A DNA stretch of 64,000 bases, from contig CAMRHE010000166.1 of NCBI GenBank assembly GCA_947044405.1, positions 1,675,501 to 1,739,500 on the forward strand, read 5' to 3'. The notes beneath the pieces were generated by a model that was not told the DNA's origin, ran no database searches, and saw only the letters and a program-made list of their open reading frames with translations. The first letter of the stretch is position 1, and each line of letters begins with the position of its first letter. Below, one piece after another: positions 54,637-64,000 of this stretch. A program made the translations under genes and the position numbers. Source of the stretch: Leptodactylus fallax (taxonomy: Eukaryota > Chordata > Amphibia > Anura > Leptodactylidae).

Positions 54637-55750
54637 TGACCAGATGGAAGGTAACGCTGCAGTTGGGATTGCGGGGTGCAAACAGCGCAGACTTGTCACG
54701 GTCTCTGGGCACGAGGGCGCAGCGCTGGTGCTGTCCCACGTTACCACCACTGATACCGGTGATGAGGGGGCTGCACAAATGTTGGTGGTGATTGTTCCCC
54801 CGGGGCGCTTCCCCTATACTGTGCCGACTGGTGGTGTTTGGGGCGCCCTGATGTTGTCGGTGCAGAGTCAGACACAGAAACGGTTGTAAAGTTGAACTTT
54901 TACTTCCATGGGTGTGGAGGCACAAATGCTTAAACAGTTTCTTCAATACAAAACAACGGGGTACGCCTGGTGACACAGCAAAGTCCTGGGGTGCAGGGTA
55001 GACTTGATGAAAGGTGTTCCTAGCCCCTTATACTTCAGTGTTACAGCCCTAAGGTGCGTCTGGGCTCCTATTTGGCTCATAGGAGGATGCCCACCATGAT
55101 ACTAGTACATAATATTCCCCACTCACGTTATGTGGTCCTGATAGCTCAGAGTTTCAGGGTGCAATAGTCAGGGTGGCAGGATATTCCACAGGTCTGGCCT
55201 TGGCCCCTGGATCCTGTGATACTTGCTATGGAGCACGTGTTCCAGAATGTTCTCTCCACAGTCTCATGCTGACAAGATAATGATGCTTGACTTCCTTCAG
55301 GGCGATGGCTAGGCAGACAGGGGACAGGATCTTCTGAATAGCTGGAGTATGTCAGCTCTCCAACCTTCCTGGGCCTGTCTAGGACTTGAGATTCCTACAC
55401 TAAACTCACTGCTTTCTTCACAGGACATCACACTTATCTCCTCACCTCCTCCTCCTAACACTCCACACTTCTCACTCCTCACATGCAGGACCTTCCTGCA
55501 GGGGTGTTACCATGGGGACCCAGTGATCAGCTGACTCCTCCCCTTTTCCCAGGCGATGTCCTCCCATTGGACATTTGGTTACTATTCAATCCTATGGGAG
55601 GTGTAATGCATGTGTGAGGCTCACTAGGTGGCGCTGTGTTGTGTGAGACTCAGGACCCCCTGCTATGTCACACAGGCTATGAAGCAACAGGAAATAATAC
55701 AATGCACAGAGATCACCCTCAGCCCAGCCATAGCCAGCTCTGGGATGCCA
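54633..55750. other. Unassigned GC-richer stretch
   Basis: No recognisable domain occurs in any frame. The sequence is higher in G+C than its surroundings and could be part of an LTR element or Helitron cargo, but I see no paired ends. Confidence 0.3.
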
Positions 55751-55759
55751 CATATATAT

Positions 55760-57170
55760 ATGAGATAATCCATGGAACTGTGGTACAATCTGAAGCACTC
55801 CTTCATGCAAAGGCCAGGTTTTTCAGAACAGGTGTCACACTGATAAGTGGTGTCTTTGCCTTATCCCCCTTTTGGAACACACTCTGCACTTTTTTGGGGT
55901 TTTCCCTTTCTTTGCAGTTTGTAGGACTTCACTGGGAAAGTGTTGCCCTGGTACAATATGGGCTTTTCAATTCCAGAAGTACTGGGGCTCTGCCCTTCTT
56001 GATCCCCAAATATCAGGGTCCTCATAACTTCCTCCTGAAATTTAAGGAAAGTTCCTGCCTACCTGCACATCGTGATATAATGTAAGCATTATACATTGCC
56101 ATCTGTACAACGGACAGCTTTTTGCACCACACTTTTTTTTTTTTTTTTTTTATTGTGGCACTGTACGGCTTCAGGACTTGATCAAATAGATCAATCTCTA
56201 CCATGTGTTTATTGTATGTTGAACTGTGGTCAGTACAACGAAATCCCTCTTGTTCTTCTACTTGACCAGCAGCATATTTTCATTGCAGACAGCCCAACTC
56301 ACCCCTTCTGATGGGTTGCACAATCTGTGCACTATGGAGGCCTCTGATTTCTGCGCACTGACCCACAAGCTGCAGTTCCTCTGGAACTGAGGCACCTAAG
56401 GAGTGGGATGGGATGTAGAAGTTATTCACATAAAGGTGATAACCCTGGTCCAGCAGTGGGTGCAGCAAATCCTACACTATTTTCCCACTAATTCTTAGGA
56501 TTAGACATTCTGGGGGCTCAATTCTTGTGTCCCTACCTTCATAAATCCTAAACTTGTGGGTGTACCCTGAGCTGCTCTCGTACAGTTTGTACATTTTAAT
56601 GCTGTACCGTGACCTCTTACTGGGCAAGTATTGGTGGAATTTAAGCTTTCCTTTGAAACTGATCAGAGACTCCTCTTTAGAAATTTTCTGAGCAGGGATG
56701 TATGATGCTGCAAATTTGGCGCTAAAGTGGTCAGTGACTGGCCTGACTTTGAATAAGTTTGGGGCATCTCGGGGAGGGAACAGTGCATTACCATTATAGC
56801 ATAAAAATTTCAGGATAATTTGTCCTGGTCATGGTCATTCGATAGATTGGAGTGTTATACAAGATGTCTGTACTACAATACTGTTGAATTTGTGGTTTCT
56901 TCAGAACAAGACCCAAGAATATTTTAATCTCTGCAGCATTAACTGGGGTCCACCTCTGGTGTCTGACATATGAAGTGGTGGCATTTTGATGCAAAAATTG
57001 CTGGGCATACAAATTTGTTTTGGCCACCATTAAATCTATAAACTCATCAGAGAAAAAGACTTTGAAAAAGTCAATTTCTTTGAAGCCTTCAGTCTCAATT
57101 TGGATTCCTGACCTGCCCACAAAGTCAGGAAGCTGAGGCTCATTTTCAGGGAGCGGGGCCTACATTGGTT
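55760..57170 (-). pseudogene. piggyBac-type transposase remnant
   Basis: In order on the minus strand: FFSDEFIDLMVAKTNLYAQQ and TPVNAAEIKIFLGLVL (57120-56880); SFKGKLKFHQYLPSKRSRYS and IKMYKLYESSSGYT (56660-56560); LLDQGYHLYVNNFYIPSHSL (56450-56395); VEIDLFDQVLKPYSA (56200-56160). These are the conserved blocks of piggyBac/PGBD transposases. Two of the three catalytic Asp positions look altered: E in KEESL and N in VNNFY, where DNFY is usual. The third, in DLFDQ, remains. With an internal stop after SGKIV and a frame break, it is inactive. Terminal repeats were not found. Confidence 0.8.
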
Positions 57171-57234
57171 TTGCACTTTCAGGAGTTGCCTCAGCATGGG
57201 CGCCTCCTTTGGGGGGGGTTGTTTGGGCGTGGAG

Positions 57235-57586
57235 GCCCTTCACTTTTTATGTCACATAGTATCTGTTTTATAGCAGACATGTGATATTACAGGCCATAAT
57301 AACATTGCACTGTCACTATAAAACAGGTCCTGTGTGATGTAAATAGTTAATTGTTCAAAAGCATACCAAATGCAAACTTTTACCTTTCAGTACAAAGTTG
57401 TTTTGTATCATTGAAAGCTCTGTAAATCCCCATTCACACGACCGTATTTTGTGAGTCCGTAACTGTCCGCATTTGTGGATCTGCAGAGTATTAAGGTTAA
57501 ATTGCCGTGTTGGCACTATGAGATAAATTGGTGGGTTTTTTGGTTGCAGTTTAGGCACTCAGCCTCTAAAAGTTTCGCCATCACTG
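57235..57586. mobile_element. Truncated inverted copy of the 1307-2019 hAT family
   Basis: The right end reads agtttcgccatcactg, the inverse of cagtgatggcgaacct. The internal words gtgttggcac, ccattcacacgaccgtat and ctataaaacaggtcctgtgt correspond in reverse order to 1380-1640. The other end is missing. Confidence 0.8.
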
Positions 57587-59445
57587 TCCTATGACATCCT
57601 TCTGGTTTTCCCTGCTGAAATGCAAAACAGTCAGTGTGGGGCTCAAGTGGTATATGGTCAGACCAAAAGAGATCACATAATTTGGTAACGCTATTTACAC
57701 TATCTGCATTGATAATGTTCCATCTTATTACACATTTTGTTGGAGTATTTCATCAAGGCAAGTCCAGACATAGCTATGATGCAGCCAGGATGTAGCTGAA
57801 AACCACCACTGATTTCTATTAGATCATGAAAAAAAATATTGTTCACTGTCAATGGCTGCATGGTTTTGTGGGTGTATATACTCGTATTTTTCAGCTCATA
57901 GTGTAAGCTTTCCCATGATGAGGGCTCTGGCATGTGGCAGCTGATAACTCATGCGCGTTCCCTACAAATTCTGCCTCATATATAACTGCAGTAAATACAA
58001 CATGGCCATGACCATGGGAGCTTTCCCTAGAGAAGGGCAGCATGTAGCTGCTGGTCCATGTAATATACCACATTTGAGTTGAGTGCCAATGAGTATATAA
58101 TGCAGCACTGCTACCATAATAGCAAGTTGCAACTATACAATAGTATGCAATATGGGAACTTTTTATGGATTAGAGAGCTATTAGGCCCAGCAGCAGCCAA
58201 GCCAAGCAGCCAGCAGGACTACCTGGAGCAACATTCCAATACATTAGAGCTCCCCTGCAACATCCATCGATTAGGAGCAGGCACAAAAAAAACTAAACTG
58301 CTGAATAAACTTACCTATACACACTCATTACTGTCTGTATTTCTGAACTGTAACAGACAGAAGACATGGTGGGAACAAACATATGAGAGGAGACCAGAAT
58401 TTGCCCATCCTTTATCTTTACAGGGACAAAGCTGCTTACTGATCTTAGTTAAAAGTTGTTTCTCACAGGATCCCTCCCCTTCCCTGCCATACTGACCAGG
58501 CTGTATTATTGGGTTTTTGGGTTTCTTCGAGGGTCAACCTGTCAATGCAGCTACAGGATGCTGCTAGAACTGCATTGGCATACAGTGTGTGGTATGGGCA
58601 TCCTCCTGTGGGCCACCTGGCTTAGGGGCCAGTTGCAGTGGCCACCGCTGTGACCTCCTATAGCTACATCACTATCAGCACATGTGCAAGATAAGACATC
58701 TCAATTTTCTATCTAGGTAAAAAAACATTAGTACTAAAAATAACTTGAAACAGTTTTTTTTGCTGATTTTAATGTAGAAAAGCCTCATAATCATCTCCAT
58801 AAAATGCAGTGTCAATTGTGTGACTAGGGGACAGTAAGACCTATGGCTGTGCTTTAATTCATAGCATCATAGATCACTATGGTACAGTGAGGTTAGGCAG
58901 CCAAACTGTAATCTCAGAAATGTGGCTGTCACATGGACCATAATTTTAGGACCACATTCTGGCTTGAGACCAAAATAATGGTATTCTTGTGGTTTAACTA
59001 AACTCAATTTATATAACCATATAGGACCCTAGTTCTGTTTAGTAAAGCTTCAGGCTTTAAGGGTGTTGCAGCTGTAGAAAAAAAAAAATACATGAACTTG
59101 TATAAAAAATAAATAAATAAATAAATAAAATAGTGATTCTTAGGTTTATATTTCCTTTACAACAATGACTCCTGCTTCTGAATGAAAAAAGAGAAACAGA
59201 AAAAATACTTTGGAAGGAAATCTCTATCTATTACCATTGTGTCTTGCTGAAATGTTGAAAAATAAGACAACATAAAAAAAACATTTTAAAACCAACTTTA
59301 TTTATCTGAACCATGGCATAGAAAGTAAGGTAAGTAGTTGTGATCGCTAAATACCCAGAACAAGTTTACAGCATCAAAAGAAAAAGGCTGTATAAAAGAC
59401 TATATTACAAGAATAATATTTAGCCTAGTAAACTGCAACTTTACA
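57587..59445. other. Non-coding stretch with a hAT-type edge
   Basis: cctcctatagctacatcact at about 58650-58672 looks like the inverted end of another hAT-type element (CAGTGATGTAGC...), but the partner was not found. 59105-59130 is an AAAT microsatellite. No gene is supported. Confidence 0.4.
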
Positions 59446-59690
59446 CTAGGCTCACACTAGCATCAGCTATCTGTTGTTATGGTCCGTTGGAGCCCCAGAA
59501 CAACGGATAGGACTACTAAAATAGCGGTTACATACAGGGCCTGGTGGATCCCATTGACAATAATGGGATCCGTCGTGTGTCCGTTGTTTTTAAATTACAA
59601 GTGGTGGATGAAAAAGCCACGGGTGTAGGACTCTTTCATCCACTTACTGGGGGCGCCTGAAAGGTTCGTGGTCTGACCCAGAAGTAGTGA
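59446..59690. mobile_element. Harbinger-like MITE fragment
   Basis: It starts ctaggctcacactagcatc. The interior (gttgttatggtccgttgg, atgggatccgt, ggatgaaaaagcc) corresponds in inverted order to 7581-7852. The right end is missing. Confidence 0.5.
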
Positions 59691-61391
59691 CTGAGTCGAA
59701 ATTTGATATCATGGTGAGGGAAGAGGTTAAAGGAGTAGCCAAAGTTTCTCCTTTTACTTTGAATCATGCCTATTGGTTTACTTTGGTATGTCAAGTGACC
59801 ATTCAAAAACTGAATTTCCTACCGAGTTGGAAGATAACTTTCCACTCTAATTATATACTTCACAATTGATTAGTAAAGCATCCACTGATTGGCCAACTTG
59901 AAGGGGTTGTCTCAGAATATGGATTTTATAGCTGACTGGCTTCAATGGGAGCTGCACTCCAGTATCGGCGCCGGCCACTACACAGGACACAGAGTCAACT
60001 GCTTCTGGCCCTGTGATGTGTATAGTAAAGCCACTGAAAGTTGTCTGGTGTGCGAGGGCTGCCAGGCATGCCCCAACAGTCTTATATTTATTGCCTATGA
60101 AAAAAAAAAAAATCCATGTTCCTGGGTAACATTTTAATTTTGCAGGTGCTTTTTCAAGCTTGACTACAAATTGAAAAAAAAAAAGGGGGGGGGGGGGCGG
60201 AGAGTAGTGATACTATTACTACAAAATTATTTCAATTCATAAAGCTGGAGTACAGACAGCAAGATAGGCTAATCATGCCCACATTCCTAAAGTGGATTGA
60301 GCCATGCAAAAGTTTTGGGCAAATGTGCATAAAATGCCCCAAAACTCTGCTTTATGACTTTTTCTTTTTTTTAACATCGTAATTATGAAGATCAACTTTT
60401 GATAAATTCTGCCCATAGGCTGCTAGCTTTTTTAATTGAATAATAAATTTTACATTGAGTTTTTTTTTTCTTCTTTTCCAAAAACCATAACTTTTTTTTT
60501 TATTTTTGCATACAGAGTCGTATGATGGCTTATTTCTTTTGGGACAAATTGTACTCCATTATGGCACCATTTAATATTCCATACAACGTACTGGGAAGCT
60601 GAACAAAAATTCAGAATGTGGAGGATTTGGACAAAAATGTGATTGTGACATTCTAACGGTGGTAGTATCTACAGGTCAGATAGATCATGGCAATACCAAC
60701 TTAAAGGGGTTAGCCAAAATTTTAATATTACCAATTGAAGAGGTTGAGAGTCCAAATGCTGGGTCCCCCACCAATCATGAGAATGGAAACCCTGTTCCCT
60801 GGTCAGAAGTGAGCAGCATGCTGAGCATGTGTACTGCCAAAAATAGTGCTTGGCTATCTCATGCAGTCCCATAGACCGTAAATAGCAGCCGTGAGCATGC
60901 TTGGCCTGCCTAAGAATAGGTGATAACATAAAACTTTGGGCCAACCTTTTTAATACCAGAAAAACTGAAAACAAATGGAAACAGCTCATCTCTAAATGAA
61001 ACATTATTTAGTGACGTCCCGTGTCCTTTGCTGAGGCCGCTGATGGGAAGAGCTGCAGGACCAGGGACAGGTGAGTGGTGGTTTTTTTTTTTTTTTTTCT
61101 CATCTTCCCCAACCTAAAATATATATATATTTTTTTTATCCTAGACAACCCCTTTAATTATCACATATTGTATGTGATAGGACCACAAAGGCCAACAATT
61201 ATGACAACCATAATAATTTCATTAACAGAGATCTTCAGGATTGCAAATAAGTAATTTATATCTAGGATGCTGCTCATAACAGCAGTCATGGATCACAGGA
61301 GTCAACACTAGATCTATTCATAGAGTGGGAGAGCTATGCCCAAATAACACCCAACATGTAGTATAGCAAAAATGTGTTGACCTCAGATAGG
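59691..61391. other. Non-coding stretch with TTAA-type MITE edges
   Basis: ttgaaggggttgtctcag (59896) and cTTAAaggggttagcc (60699) are MITE edges, and gacaacccctttaatta at 61145 is a third in the opposite orientation. An A-run and G-run occur at 60170-60198. No exon or RNA gene is supported. Confidence 0.4.
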
Positions 61392-61393
61392 TA

Positions 61394-63019
<1,626 letters not shown>

Positions 63020-63082
63020 TATGTGCAGCATTATTACAGGTAAGCCTCCTACATTACCTCATAATGCACAGTAGCAAGAACC

Positions 63083-64000
63083 AGTAATCAAAAAGTTTGG
63101 ACACCCCTTTTCTTTCCCACATAGTAGATTTAAGATCTGAAAACTATTAAGGAACACATATGGAGTTCAGTAGTAAGAAAAAAAAAAAAAGTTAAACCAG
63201 AATGTTTTATATTTCAGATTCTTCAAAGTAGCCCCCTTTTGCTTTGATAGCTTTGCATACACTTGGCATTCTCTCAATCAGCTTCATTAGGTGGTCATCT
63301 CACATGGTTTTTCGAATAGTTTTTGAGTTTCCAGAAGTTCTGAATACCTGTTGTCTGCTTTTTTTTTTTTTCCTTCACGCTGCAGTCAAACTCATTCCAA
63401 ATCACCTTAGGCTGGGTGATTATGGAGACAAATTTTATCTGACAGCACTCCACCATTCTCCTTGGTGAAACAACCCTTACACAGCCTGGTGGTATGTTTG
63501 GAGTCATTGTCTCTTTAAAAAAAAAAACTAATTATGTTCCCACTAAGTGCAAATCAATTCATGTCAATTTAGAATACTGTGGTAGCTTAAATGGGAATTT
63601 ATTCAAAATTCAAGTGTCACCAGAAAAGCACACCCATAATCTCCTTCCTACTTCACGCTAGAAACGACACATGTAGAAACCAACCACTTACCTTTTCTGT
63701 GTCTCACAAAGACATGGTTGGAACCAAAAGTCTCAACTGTGAAGCAATTATCATGGCTCTAATTTGAGGTGCTGTTAATCTGTGGCTTCTTGTGGAGGTG
63801 AACGTGGATTATAACTATAGGGCTACTTTATGGAATCTTGCCTCTGCACAGCACAACTGACTGTCTCAAACACGTTATGAAGATGAGAAATTCCACAAAT
63901 TAACGCTTGACAAAGCATATTTATTAAATAAAAACCATTCCAGGTGACTACCTCATGAAACTGATTGAGAGAATTCCAAGAGTGTGCTAATCAGAGCAAA
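63083..64000 (-). pseudogene. Third Tc1-like element, decayed and cut by the window end
   Basis: It starts near aaaaagtttggacacccctt, a Tc1 terminal-repeat pattern. On the minus strand, 63480-63240 reads like the C-terminal half of a Tc1 transposase (tttggcactttgaagaatctg-type end, NEFDCS, the GVR/PPGCV region) with stops. 63540-63960 retains further degraded transposase sequence. It is the most diverged of the Tc1 copies here. Confidence 0.6.

Overview
This window looks like nuclear DNA of a frog or toad. It is an intron- and repeat-rich vertebrate landscape built almost entirely from transposons. The evidence for an amphibian is the mixture: Tc1 elements, L2 and CR1 LINEs, a V-SINE with a tRNA-like head, a Penelope-like element, a Helitron, many TTAA- and TWA-flanked MITEs, and hAT-type elements with CAG...CTG ends and 8-bp target duplications. 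The species cannot be named from sequence alone.

Only one host gene is visible, on the minus strand. A signal-peptide exon (15547-15493) and a V-set immunoglobulin exon (8536-8180) resemble VSIG4, a complement-receptor immunoglobulin. They are followed by small threonine/glutamate-rich stalk exons at 7393-7331, 2321-2265 and 185-144. Every supported junction is phase 1, so the exons join in frame. The stalk exons lie in an old tandem duplication (about 1-2565 and 2880-7560), later enlarged by two hAT elements in one copy and a Tc1 element in the other. The membrane and cytoplasmic exons must lie left of the window.

Layout: 0-8.5 kb, duplicated 3' half of the gene with a complete Tc1 at 3768-5389. 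8.5-15.5 kb, its first intron, holding a Penelope-type non-coding segment with a hammerhead-ribozyme fold (10644-10708), a foldback MITE split by a solo LTR, and a palindromic Harbinger-like MITE. 15.5-25 kb, LINE 3' ends, foldback MITEs and a large inverted satellite. 25-31 kb, a composite hAT element with an exact 8-bp target duplication and a 167-bp perfect palindrome, then a decayed Penelope-like element flanked by inverted repeats. 31-39 kb, inverted and tandem AT-rich repeats and an L2 LINE. 39.5-43.6 kb, a 35-bp minisatellite carrying two captured pieces of the adjacent hAT transposase gene (43.6-45.4 kb). 45.9-51.6 kb, a near full-length CR1 LINE apparently inserted into an older CR1. 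52.3-54.6 kb, a Helitron containing a V-SINE and a hAT element. 55.8-57.2 kb, a dead piggyBac transposase. 61.4-63.0 kb, a second complete Tc1, followed by a decayed Tc1 relic running off the end.

Apart from the immunoglobulin gene the contents are independent mobile elements rather than a cooperating system. The two Tc1 transposases have open reading frames with complete DD34E triads; every other transposon protein seen is broken.
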